Of a DNA stretch of 64,000 nucleotides, positions 12,446-22,787 are shown in pieces. Within the stretch, counting starts at the first letter, position 1; the number at the start of each line of letters is the position of its first letter. The notes beneath the pieces were generated by a model, which worked only from the letters and a program-made list of their open reading frames with translations, ran no database searches and was not told where the DNA came from. The position numbers were made by a program, and so were the translations under genes. This stretch comes from Effrenium voratum (lineage: Eukaryota; Sar; Dinophyceae; Suessiales; Symbiodiniaceae), in assembly GCA_963377175.1 (NCBI GenBank), contig CAUJNA010003782.1, forward strand, positions 186,001 through 250,000, in the 5' to 3' direction.

Positions 12446-13257
12446 AGGGGGGCAGTTTGGGTTCTCAGTTGTTCAGTGGCACCCTTTTTCCTGTTTTTTT
12501 TTTTTTTTTTTCCCGCGAAAAGGGTTCCCTTTGTTGTCCAGGGTCACTGAACAACTGAGGGTTAATCCCGGCAAGTGGAAACGTGGAGCAAAACCTGCGG
12601 TTTGCCCTAGCTGTTTAATTTTGAGAACCACACCCATCTGGAGGGCAGTTTGGGTTGAGTGGGTTTCCAGGATCCTGGATCGGTTTCGGGTGAGGAGGAA
12701 ACCAATGGGAAGATGGGCTGTGAGGAGTTGGACGGAGGCTGATGGGAAGGATTTCAACCAAGCCTATGCCTTGACTTCGCTGTTCTTGGCAAGTGCTTGG
12801 CAGTTTGCTTTTTGGGTTTTGTTCATGTTTGGTAGGGGGCGGCAACAAGCAGTTGTTTGCTACCATGCCAAGGGTTGTGAACCAACTGGAAGCAGACCCC
12901 CATTTCCTTCAACTTTGTATCGCTGGCCGGCTGGGGATTTGATCCCTGCGTTGTGGACACGGGGAGGGATACCCGGTTCCTTCACCAAAGCCCCGTCACC
13001 AAGGAAGCCCATGCACAGGTATGCGTTGTATCAAACCGGTTCATTCATAGTCACGACTCCAAAAGCTTAACCTTCAATTTCTGGGCCCTGGCAACTAAGA
13101 ACATGTTCAAGCATGCTGGCCCAGGAAGCTCGGCAAACTTTGAAGCCGACTTCAGCGGGCCATGTCTTTGGGACCGGGGGCCGGGCCTGCTTTGTGCTGG
13201 GTGCATTCGTAGCTTGGTACTGGGACGTTTCCATTCGTTGCCGGCGCCCAAGGCACG

Positions 13258-13347
13258 TGAAGAATATCGACTTCGCTGCCATGGAAAAGAAAGAGGGCGA
13301 CAAGACCATGAGCAGCGATTTCGCCATGCCGCCTAGTTCGCAAGGTC
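13258..13347 (+). CDS. Candidate exon, unknown protein
   Basis: Reads VKNIDFAAMEKKEGDKTMSS then DFAMPPSSQ, followed by AAG/GTCGAAG as a possible donor. The coding composition is good but no family is recognised. It could be the start of the gene downstream of the glycosyltransferase-like gene. Confidence 0.4.
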
Positions 13348-13737
13348 GAAGTGTTCGAACGCTGTTCTAAATCCAGTGGGCCCTCTGGCCCCTATTGCAG
13401 GCTCATGAAAGTCAGTCTTACCTTCTGGACCGATCTTAGGCTTCTCCCAGCGATCTTCAGTGAACATCCCAATCCAACCACCAAAATAGGTTCTAACATG
13501 GGTGGTGAATTCACCTACCCCAAAATGGGATCCCGAAACGGTTTTGACAACCAAAAGTCACAGGGTCCAAGAGGCGAGTCTCTCCTTTCAAAGGCGTCTG
13601 TTCGGTTGAGGCTGGTGGCGCTCTTCGCGCGGGGCTGGACGGTCTACCCCTGGGAGGAGGTGTCACAGCATTGGCTGAGCCCCAAGAAGCCCGACGAGCC
13701 GGAGAGGACTCGGGCGAATCCAATGTTTCGACCCAGT

Positions 13738-13847
13738 TGCCCAGTGGATTCCGCCTCTCTTTTCTCCTTTTTTTTTTTTTTCTCCGGGGGAAGGGAAAGT
13801 CAACCAACCAAAAAGGATGCGCTTTTTGTTCCCATGGCCACTGGGCA
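13738..13847. repeat. Foldback element, TGCCCAGTGG arms
   Basis: TGCCCAGTGG (13738-13747) and CCACTGGGCA (13838-13847) are a perfect 10-bp inverted repeat. The interior holds a long pyrimidine run followed by GGGGGAAGGGAAAG. Same arms as the element at 3316-3535. Confidence 0.8.
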
Positions 13848-15760
13848 TTTGGCATTTGAGTCTAAGATCCCAGCGGCTCTGGCATTGTCTCGTGCTTGAG
13901 TTTTTATTGCCATGCGACGCGGAAACAAAAAACCGGCAACCAAGTGAGCATTCCAAGCAGAGAGGCTACTCTGCCACGACCGAGGTGCATTTAGCCGGGA
14001 AGGCCTCCTTTTGCACTTCATAGTTCCGAACTTGACCTCAAGCTCCTGCAATTACAAGCGGGAGCGCGAAGCCGACAAGCATGCTTTGACCTTTAAATGA
14101 GGAAGGATGAGGAAGGATGAGGAATGTTGAGGCAGCAAAGGAACTGTTTCAGCACCATGGCAGAAACGATAAATACATCAGGAAATTTACACAACGTCCA
14201 AGGAATTGGCCGCCCATGGTCACGAGAAACCAGCAACAGTTTGCAGAAAGCATCAACAGAAATCGGAATATGGGAGCATTCGAAGTTGGGCAGAGAGCGA
14301 GAGCAGAGACATACCAGACAAAGCAAAACAAAGAGACAAACACTGAGAGACAGCACCCTTGCCTTCAGCCAGGCTGTGTTGATGTGTCCATTTGTCTCAA
14401 AAATGGCTCTTATGCTCGGAATGGTGTGTATCAGCAGCGAAGAAAGCACCGCAGAACGAGTTGAATTCGCAATGCGCACCAAGGTGCACAAAGGCACACC
14501 AAAGCACACAAATACTTCACCGCAGTTGGGGCCCCATGGCATGCCGACTGGCGGTGGACATGTGGCCGAGTGTAGCTTTTGAGACCATGGCAACCAACAA
14601 ACAAATCTTGTGGACCATCGCAACCCAACACTGATTCCCCGAACGTGTCCCGATAATTACCCACCCCAGTCGTCAGTGGAGTGCTTGCGGCCACTCAGTC
14701 TTGCTAGGAAATCGGAGAAGCTGACTGCGGCTTTTGAGCACAACCACAAGGAGCACTACAACGACCGCGTGCCAGAAAAGGAAGGCGAGGGTGCGAACCA
14801 AGCGCTTGAGGGAGTGCTGAACCCGTGCGAATGAGAGGCTGCCAAGTCGCTCGAACGAGGGTGTGTCAGAAAATGGCGTAAACATGAAGCTTTGCTTTCG
14901 TGCATGCTCGGCACAGAAATCTGACACTGCCCTTTTGAAATCACAAGAATCGTGGAAGGCCCGGAAAGAAGAAGACAGCGTGACCCTGTTTGGGCCATGT
15001 GTGTTTTGACTACAGTTTTCTATTTTGTAGGCTTGGGTTTTTTTGTCTCCGTCCTCCGGCAGAGTTCCATGCACGCCCATCAACCCTAAGCCCACCCGCC
15101 ACCCCGAACACATAGGAATGCACCCTCAGGGAAATTTGCCAATGCCAAAGCTGTGACTTTCGGTCAGGGGAATCCTCTGCCAGGCAAGCTGATCCAAACC
15201 TTCTCAGAGAGGTTTCCGGACACGACCTGCCATGGCTGTGTGTGGTATCATGATGCGGACCCAGCGCAGCTGTATCCCATCCCGAATCTTTGGCTGCAAA
15301 CGGGGACATGTCGCGCGACGCTGGGCGTAATGTATTGCATTCACACAAAGCAGGCCGCCAATGGCAAGCGCAAGCCAAAAAAAACAAAAGCATCCGGGTC
15401 GCCTTTTTGGGGGGGTCATGCCTGACAATGATCGACCCGTGGACATCTGCAAGACTTCCTGTTTAGGCTACTGTTTTTTTTGCGCAGGGAACTGTGCTTC
15501 TGTGCGTTTATGTGCTGAAGCTAGCTTGTGGTTCTCTCTTTCTGGATTGGAATCGTGGGTATCATTTCCACGATTCCAGCCCTTGCTTATCGCTTTGAAT
15601 TGGCGGAGCTAGTGTGGTTCTGTGTGTTTGTCACAAAAGAGGCCCTGTCTGCTTGGCCCAATGAGACATACCGCTTTGAACCATTTGGAGGGTTCCCTTG
15701 CTGGAGCCTATTTGTGATTGGCTATCCTGGCTGTGCTGCCGGTGCCCATTATTGCCGAAA

Positions 15761-15872
15761 TGGCTGTGGGTCAAAACCAATGGGATCCGGGTGGTGCACC
15801 CATTTTAGTCAATTTTTGTGGTTGGATTGGGATGTTCACTGGGGGTACGATTTGGATTGTGACCCATGGCCA
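15761..15872. repeat. Foldback element, family E
   Basis: TGGCTGTGGGTCAAAACCAA (15761-15780) pairs imperfectly with TTGGATTGTGACCCATGGCCA (15852-15872). Related pieces with AATGGGATCC and ATGTTCACTG/CAGTGAACAT occur at 8395-8440, 13430-13556 and 16478-16600, the last inverted. Confidence 0.65.
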
Positions 15873-16180
15873 AATGTGTTTGCTCATAGGCTTCCTTTGG
15901 ATAGGCTGTGCGCGCTACCTAATACGACCTGCCCTGAAGCGCCGATTCTTTCGGAAGGCCTGGACAACATTTCTAGGGCTACCTTCCATTTCCATTCTTT
16001 CCAGGGATCCTTCTTTTCAGGAAACCATCAAGAATTCAGGGGAAACAGATCCGGTTTTTGAAAGAACGATGGTTTAAAAGAATGGAAAAGGAATCAACCA
16101 TTAGAACATTTGCTTGTGACCACCCTCGTGCACCTGCATTCACTTGGCTCGTTTTGGTACAAATGTATAGCTTTCGTAAG

Positions 16181-16306
16181 CTACTAGGTCCACAGTAGTG
16201 CCCTTTCTCTCCCCTTTTGTGGGGGGAGGGTTTCCCTACTAAAATAGACTACAGAACAAAGGGTACCTTTATTCTATCCTCTCCACTGGAGGACCTAGTC
16301 TACTAG
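16181..16306. repeat. Foldback element, family F, copy 1
   Basis: Arms CTACTAGGTCC and GGACCTAGTCTACTAG. The interior has TTTTGTGGGGGGAGGGTTTCCCTACTA and GGGTACCTTTATTCTA. The second copy, at 58599-58722, shares arms and interior. Confidence 0.75.
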
Positions 16307-17927
16307 TCTTGAATGCTCGGCCATGCTCGGCCTTTCCCTCTGAGTCTGAAGACTTTGGCAAAAGCTTTCCGGTTTGACGTGTCACATTCTGGTGGCGGGT
16401 TCGAGTTTCGAGCTTCACGCTGGCTGCGTTCTTGTCCATGTCCGGACTGGATGTTATGGTTTTGCTCCAACGTTCATGTGGCCATGGGTCAAAATCCAAA
16501 TCGTACCTGCAGTGAACATCCCAATCCCCACTAAAGTAGAGTAAAATGGGTGGCGCACCTACCCGAAAATGGGATCCCATTGTTTTGCTCCAACCTTCAT
16601 GTCTTTCTATAGAGCGGGGCTGTTGAAGCCAGCAGGGCTGCTTGCAGCTGAGCTGAGCCGCTCGCAGGGGCCCAACCCCAAAGATTGCAGTTTCGTTGGA
16701 TCTTTGTCAGACTCTAGGCTAACCCGCCAAACGCACACACGCTTTCCATTGAGATACCCAGAGTCACAGGGAGGAAGAACCTCATGCACGAAGAAAAAAA
16801 GGCAAAACTAACTCCTCCAGGTTGCCGTTTCCTTTTCCGTCTGAGTTGCGCCGGGCTGATCGCGCCTTTCGCTTGCCAAGGAGCCATCAGCCTCCCATCC
16901 CGGCAGCTTGGCATGAAAACGTGCCGGCGCGTGCCGGGACTTGCGCAAACTTAGCGCCGCCGGAGCCAATCTGCGCTAAGCGTTGCATTTGAATGCCCTG
17001 TCTTTCGTTGAGCTGGGGGCCTTCCGCAGAAAAGGGAAGTGTTGCAAGCACCAGAGATCACACTGCGCCTTGCTTCTTCCCATGCGGGTCTTGCGAGTCA
17101 ACGCATGCGAAATCGCAATGCTTTCGCTTCTCAGGCCAAGTACCGCTACCCGCTGAGTGCCTAAAGGCGTCATAGGCCTGTGCTGAATGAGCTTTCAACC
17201 GGAGGATGCATAAGGGGCGGGGGATCGCCATTGAGTGTACCTCAAGCGTGCCAATTTACCCAATGGGTTTTGGTGCATTCTATTGGCAGAATTCTGCGAA
17301 ACGTGCATGATCCTCCCATCCAATCAGGCTTCCCAGAAAAGTCTCACAGCCCGTGCTGTCAAAAAGTCGCGGAGTTGGGTCAGGGCATTTGGCAATTTGG
17401 GTGTGTCTTTTTTGAACGTCTCCTTTTTTGGGCGTTTCCAAAGGGACACCAAAAGGGCAACCTCCTTTTTTGGCGGGCCCCCTAAAACCCAAGCCACCCA
17501 TTTGCCAGTCGCAAGGTCGCCCAAAGGCACAATCCATTCCCAGCCAGGCTGAGAGGTGTCGCTTTGGCCGGACTCAAAAGGGGGCTTCGAGCGCGAGCCA
17601 GCCGCATGAGTCTGCCTATAGCGAGCTCACTTGGGGGAAAACCAGCTCATCATGAGACAGGGGAATCCTGAATTCAGCTTTTGGACTTATCGCATCTTTT
17701 TTGCAGATGAGTGTCTTCCAAAAGTGGGAAGGACCGACGTCTGTCTGGAGTTTCAGTGTTACCTGAAAAGACGACAGGCAACAAATGTTCAAATCCTCAT
17801 AAATCCTGTGCGTCGTGAAACCACTTCGAGTTGCCGAAAGAATGCAAATGGATGGCACATCTTGGCACTGTGTTTGTTGGCATGATGTCAAGAATTATTT
17901 GTGTGTATGTATGTATACATATATGCA

Positions 17928-18012
17928 GCTATGAATTCTAATGGGGAGCCCCCTGAAAAGTGGTTGGTGGACATAAATCCCGACCGAAATGATTAAAATT
18001 CACCCCCATATG
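17928..18012. repeat. Foldback element, family H, copy 2
   Basis: TATGAATTCTAATGGGGAGC opening, AAGTGGTTGGTGGACATAAA middle and AAAATTCACCCCCATATG end, as in the units at 11738 and 28235. Confidence 0.65.
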
Positions 18013-19125
18013 ATTGCTTAATATGTTTTGCGGCCCCGGACTTCTTGCTACGCCACATTGCGTCTCTGAGTTTCTTGCAATGCGCGCAGTCTTCAAGCGC
18101 CTTGCTTTTGGCAAGCCTTGGACTCTTCTTTCAACCTCTCATGGAACCCCAAGGAACATTCCAAGCGGGGCGTTTTGAGGTCCCAGGTGTCTCGAGCAGA
18201 CGTTTCGAGCGCGCCCTCCGGCAGCACGTGGCTTGTCAGCGCTCCAGGTTCATTTCTACGACTTGCAGATTTGTTAATTCTTAGATAGGCTTCATCTACC
18301 AGGGCCATCTATTTGCCCTAAAAGGACACCCATGCTTGCAGATAGCTTACACTAGGATACACTGGGGGGCTTGAGGAGGTGACCCTAACCGTTTGCCATG
18401 GCCTTCGAGCTCCTTGGAAGCATGGTGCGAAGTCGGAGGGGGGGGGGGGCGATGGTTTTCCGGAAAAATGAGGACCATCCACTACCAAGTGGGTGTGGCT
18501 GAAATCATTAAGAAGCTAGGGTTACGCAGGTTTTAGTCTTTGGTTCCATTTGCCAAGGTGCAATTTTGGTACATTTTTGTGAGCCACAGCCATGTGTGTA
18601 AGTCCCGGGCGTGCTTTTTGTTGGTTCCCGACTTTGAGGCGCACAAACTCAAGAGCCCAGGTCTTCTTCAGCAATGCGCCCGCCTCGGGACAGCATTTCT
18701 CTTCGGTGAGCTTGGCAGAAAAAACGGACAGAGACCAGCATTTGCCAAAAGGCACATTTTTCCGCTCTGAGAACACTGAAATTGCCGGCGACGGCTGGAA
18801 AGCATGGGTGAAAGCTGCAGAGATTTATGCGGAACCAAAGGCTCGGAGCCTTTCTGTCGCACCCTAAGCCCAAAAACAGGGAGCTTCGTGAGTGCTTTGA
18901 GTTGGGTTTTTTTTTGGATCGATTTGAAGATGGGCTCGTGCAAAGTGCAGCTTTAGATCTGGAAAGGTTTCGACTTGTGAAGTCAGAAAAACGCTGGGCC
19001 AGAGGAATCATGAGCCATTAGGTGTGTAGGGGCCGGTATTTTTTTGGTTTCTACTACGTCTTCCCTTTGATTTGTCCACTCCTTGGGGCATTTTTTTCGG
19101 GGATTCCGATCCTTTTCCGCGGAAA

Positions 19126-19221
19126 TGCCATGGCCGTGGTTTGGAAGCTCCTGCGGGACCTGCTCCGGCCAATGCACCGGAAGCTGGCGCTGCTCGCGTG
19201 GCTCGGCGCTTCAGGGCGGGA
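19126..19221 (+). CDS. Candidate exon, unknown protein
   Basis: Reads AMAVVWKLLRDLLRPMHRKL then ALLAWLGASGRE, ending at GAG/GTACTAC, a good donor. The run is amphipathic to hydrophobic and could be part of a membrane or helical region. No family is recognised. Confidence 0.4.
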
Positions 19222-20392
19222 GGTACTACTGGCAAGTAAGATGGGGCCTGGAATTTTTACTGGCTCGCAGCCATCCCGTTAGCCTTTTAGCCTTCGAGTG
19301 TTCAGTGGTAGTTTCCACTTGACCCAAAAGTTATTCACTTTTATCGGGGGGATCTGAGGGCAGCCCAGTTTAGGTTCCCCTTCCTTGGCGATTTGGAGTG
19401 GTGGTTTGGCGTTGGACTCGCGCCCCGGGCTTTTGTAGAGGCTTTTTTTCGATTAGCCACTAACCAAGCCACGAATCCAAACCACCAGCTGAGATGTGAA
19501 GTTGTTTCGCTTGGTTGGTGCTGAAAGTTTGAGGGGATGAGGCGAAAGTAAAGCAGGATTTTGTATTGGACGTTTATCGGTTGTTAACGACGCGGACCCC
19601 GGGGTGGAAGTGCGGCGCCGTGGTGGCCAAAGAAGACCCAATTGGTAGGTTGGAAAACCCAAAAGCTCAGGTCAAACGATCATTCAAGTTCAAAAGCACA
19701 CTAAGTCATGAACTGTATTTCAACAACATACTGGTAGTGAAATTATCATACTTACACAAAACTCAGAATGTGTATGTCTGTGTGTGTGTGTCACTTTGTG
19801 GCAGTGGGCTACTAGAACAGCGTCCTGTTCTCATAGTTGACATGTGTTGCAGTTACTTAATAAATGATTCCTTTCGCTCTGCAGTCTTTGCACTTCAGCT
19901 TGGCCACCTGTTGCGCGCCTCGCTTGCGGCTGCCCAGGCTGGCGGCCGTGGCCAGTCTGCTTTGGCCTCTCCACTTTGCGCGACCTGCGAGCGATGGCCG
20001 ATGCTGGCGGGAGCTTTTCTCTTGCCAAAGCGGCGAGGCAGGTGCGCGCACAGCATGCCAGTGACGTATCCATAGCGGTGTTGGGTTGCACTGGCCTTGT
20101 TTCATGCCCGTTGGCGCCGTAGGCAAGTGAGCTGAGCCCCAAAAAGCCGCAAGGTAGATGCGGTTTAACGGAGCCATCGATTCAAAGCATGCCCCAAAGG
20201 ACCTGGACCAAAGTGAGCTGAGCCCCCAAAATCCGGTCAGACCTGCTTGGATGCGGTCAGCGCGGCGGAGTGCAACGGTACTTGGCTCGGCCCGAGCACG
20301 CCGATAGAGGCCTTCCAAGCGAGGCGGGAAGTGGGCCGGCCGCCTTTGTGTCGCGTGTCGCCAGAGCTTGCAATGAGCATTGCACTTCTCAG

Positions 20393-20498
20393 TTGCCAAA
20401 AGCGAATCGACCTTTTGACCTTTTGGCTTTCCCGTTTTGGTCCATTTTTAGTGGAGGTGCCAGAAGGTTAACCTTTTATTTCTGGGTCCTTTGGGCAA
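20393..20498. repeat. Foldback element, family D, copy 1
   Basis: Opens TTGCCAAAAGCGAATCGACC and closes GGTCCTTTGGGCAA. The interior GTTTTGGTCCATTTTTAGTGG is nearly identical to the copy at 59866-59973. A truncated copy lies at 29927-29965. Confidence 0.85.
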
Positions 20499-21119
20499 GT
20501 GAGACTTTGAACCTTGGCATCCTTAGCTTTGGGTTTTTTTTCAGCTCCAATCGGATTTATTTCTTTAGTTGCATGAACCGGAGGCTGGCATTGGCCTGAA
20601 GCTTGCGCTGGCCAAGTATCTTTGTTTTCTTTGGGCTTGTGTTTCTTGACGCTTCCTTGAGCTTTCGGAAGGCTCGGACCGCCTCGGTCCGAGTTTTCCA
20701 GTTCGCTCTTGCTCCTTCCTGCAACGCTTCAGTAAACTCCTCATGCCTCAGAGGAAATCTTGCGAGCAGCTCAGCAGCTCCCTCCCCAAGTCCCCAGCCC
20801 CAAGTCCCAACACAGGTTGCTTTTGATGCCACTTCCAGTTTCAGTTACTTGGAGATCACTTGGAGCATGGGGAGTGCGGGCTTCACATCACCTTCCAATT
20901 GCTGAAATTTCTATTTTCCATAGAGGTCCCCTTGTTGGTTTTGAAGGGAAAGGATTTCGCGACTGGAAACGAGGATTTACCTTCAATTTGGCACAAAGAA
21001 CCGAGGTGGCTGGCCTGGACACATCTGTTTTGCCTTTTGTCGGCTACTGGAAGCATGTGCTCATTTTTGGGGGTGGCGAAAACCGAAATGGGCGCGCGTC
21101 TGAGAGGCGCTTGCCGCAG

Positions 21120-21188
21120 CTGCTGAATTTGGCGCCCCCCAAGAGCGGCACCACAGACCTCTACCGACGTCTCCTGGGCCTTGCGCAG
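21120..21188 (+). CDS. Sulfotransferase-like exon (PAPS-binding loop)
   Basis: The 69-bp frame reads LLNLAPPKSGTTDLYRRLLG then LAQ. PKSGTTDLYRRL matches the 5'-phosphosulfate binding loop (PKSGTTxLxxxL) of the sulfotransferase superfamily, which moves sulfate from PAPS to carbohydrates or other acceptors in the Golgi or cytosol. It sits between CCGCAG (acceptor) and CAG/GTCGTG (donor). Exons at 21761 and 22363 carry further compatible pieces. Of the host exons this has the clearest motif. The exact substrate cannot be told. Confidence 0.65.
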
Positions 21189-21760
21189 GTCGTGCCCGGC
21201 AAGGCCGAAAAGTCGAAGCTGTGCGGAGCGCGCCCGCAGTGGTGGTGTGAGAAGGAGGGGCCAACCTGCAAAACAAAGGCGCCTCTTTCTCGGACTTTGC
21301 CTTGGAGACAGAAAGCGCAAGCGGTGGCCGAAAAGGTCATCAAGAGATATTTTTTTTTCAGAACACTATGATCTCTTCATTGAACTAAGGACCTTGAGAC
21401 TCATTGAGAGATGTTTGCATCTTTGCAACAAAAGGGACCTTAACGTTGCATGGTCCCGACTGCGCGACAGGAGCCGAGCTTTTGGCCCAACCTCCGGAGC
21501 TTCTCCTTGGAGGACTACACCTCGTGCCTCGTATCCGAGATCCGAGGGGCCGGCGGGTTTCTTGGTTTTTGGGGTCTGAAAAAATGGTCTCATGCGAGCC
21601 ACAATCATAACCCGGGTAGCAAACACCTGAGCCATAATCAAGCCGCACCCATGTCTTGCTTTGCCAGAAGCTACCCTACTACCCGTTTTATTTTGTTTTT
21701 GTTTTTGGGCTTGGATCTGCCATGGTTGCTTTCTCTCAGCTGGTTGTGAAAGCTGCCCAG

Positions 21761-21919
21761 GTTCTATCAGCCCCTTGCAGAGAAACTGGACACGAATGCC
21801 ATCTCCGTGGATTGGTCGCCTTTGAACTTCGAGGCCGATTTGCCACACCACGGTCCCATTGAGCGGGTCGATGCAGGTCACTTTTCCGCTGATTTCAGCC
21901 ATTTCCCAGGCAACGTTTG
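21761..21919 (+). CDS. Sulfotransferase-like gene, middle exon
   Basis: Between GCTGCCCAG and TTTG/GTGAGT the frame reads FYQPLAEKLDTNAISVDWSP, LNFEADLPHHGPIERVDAGH and FSADFSHFPGNVW. It is fully open over 159 bp with good splice sites at both ends. A long minus-strand open frame (21366-21962) overlaps but has no motif. It lies between the PAPS-loop exon and the LRSPVRRAESDY exon, so it probably belongs to the same gene. Confidence 0.55.
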
Positions 21920-22362
21920 GTGAGTTACCTGATATGCATGTCTGAAAGACTCTCAACATCATGGTGGTTTCTCAGAGCTGCAAATCCGAGGTTGGAGGTT
22001 TTTCTCTCACGTGTCAACAGCCGGGTATGTGACCTGACCGTGTGCTCGGAAATCATGATTGACGTGTCAATTCGAGATGATCTAGGCATGTTTGTTCTCA
22101 GCGGGTCCGGTTTAGCCCGTCATAAGCCAGAGGCCTAAGCTGCCTGAGTCTGAGTAATGGGAAAATGGACCGATGGGAAACCGCCAATCGAATTGGCTCG
22201 GCTCTCTTGGAATTATGTCTTTCCGAATTTTTGCATTGGGAGCCCTTTCAGTGAAGCTTTCTCTTGTGCAAATTTTCAAATCGTGCGTGCAAACATCCAG
22301 ATCTTGTGCCATCTTGTGCCCATGAAAGTCTTCCCGTCGCATGGCCGCTGTGGGCATGGGAG

Positions 22363-22470
22363 GCGAACCCTTACGTCATCCGCTCGGTGCTTCCCTCCGC
22401 GCGCTTCGTGGCGTTCTTGCGAAGCCCGGTGCGGCGGGCAGAGTCGGACTACAACTTCGCCCTCTTCTCG
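22363..22470 (+). CDS. Sulfotransferase-like exon (3'-phosphate binding region)
   Basis: Reads ANPYVIRSVLPSARFVAFLR then SPVRRAESDYNFALFS, ending at TTCTCG/GTGAGC. The strand-loop-helix 'ARFVAFLRSPVRRAESDY' matches the second conserved sulfotransferase block (the 3'-PB motif, typically KxIxxLRxPxxRxxSxY), which binds the 3'-phosphate of PAP. It follows the PAPS-loop exon in the expected order about 1.2 kb downstream. The 5' limit is uncertain because upstream bases (VAWPLWAWE) could also be coding. Confidence 0.65.
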
Positions 22471-22538
22471 GTGAGCCTCAGCTGCCGCAGCCGAAGCTCT
22501 GGTAGCTCGGTGCAGAGGGCAAATGCTGTTCTGTTGCA

Positions 22539-22635
22539 ATACTGTGGATGGACGAAATCCATTTCGCACCACCAAAGAGAAACCCTGGAATGATTTCCCC
22601 TGTAAGCGGTGCAGGATTTCGTCCACCCACAGTAT
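22539..22635. repeat. Foldback element in the sulfotransferase-like gene
   Basis: Arms of 22 bp (22539-22560 and 22614-22635) are complementary at 21 of 22 positions (ACTGTGGATGGACGAAATCC against GGATTTCGTCCACCCACAGT). It lies 68 bp after the donor of the preceding exon and is probably intronic. Confidence 0.85.
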
Positions 22636-22741
22636 GACGTTTCGGGTTCTAATGGTTCTGGGCGGGGCGAGTTCAGGCTGGGTTTGGATGCGGGAGTTTG
22701 CCCGAGGGATGTGGGGGACCAGGACCAGGTCGGCCCGCGCA

Positions 22742-22758
22742 GAGGCTCAAGCCATTCG
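22742..22758 (+). other. Possible relic spliced leader upstream of the GT92 gene
   Basis: GGCTCAAG followed directly by CCATT matches the junction formed when the dinoflagellate spliced leader (ending TTTTGGCTCAAG) is joined to an older relic copy (starting CCATTTTGG). It lies 30 bp before the chosen start codon, just after a CGCAG acceptor-like site, in front of an intronless gene. The same block recurs at 30861-30877 as TGGCTCAAGCCATT. Confidence 0.4.
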
Positions 22759-22787
22759 AGATTGAACCTCACTTAGGCGTCCGCGCC

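Larger units (their letters stand above)
13860..19100. other. Gene-poor stretch with foldback elements
   Basis: No exon convinced me here. Contents are the foldback elements listed separately (15761, 16181, 17928), a short tandem GGATGAGGAA run at 14098-14122, and another family E relative at 16478-16600 in the opposite orientation to the one at 15761. Open frames on both strands have no recognisable motif. Confidence 0.5.

Noticed and set aside
21366..21962. 198-codon minus-strand open frame in the sulfotransferase-like gene
   Set aside because: No motif, and the + strand has an exon with good splice sites inside it.
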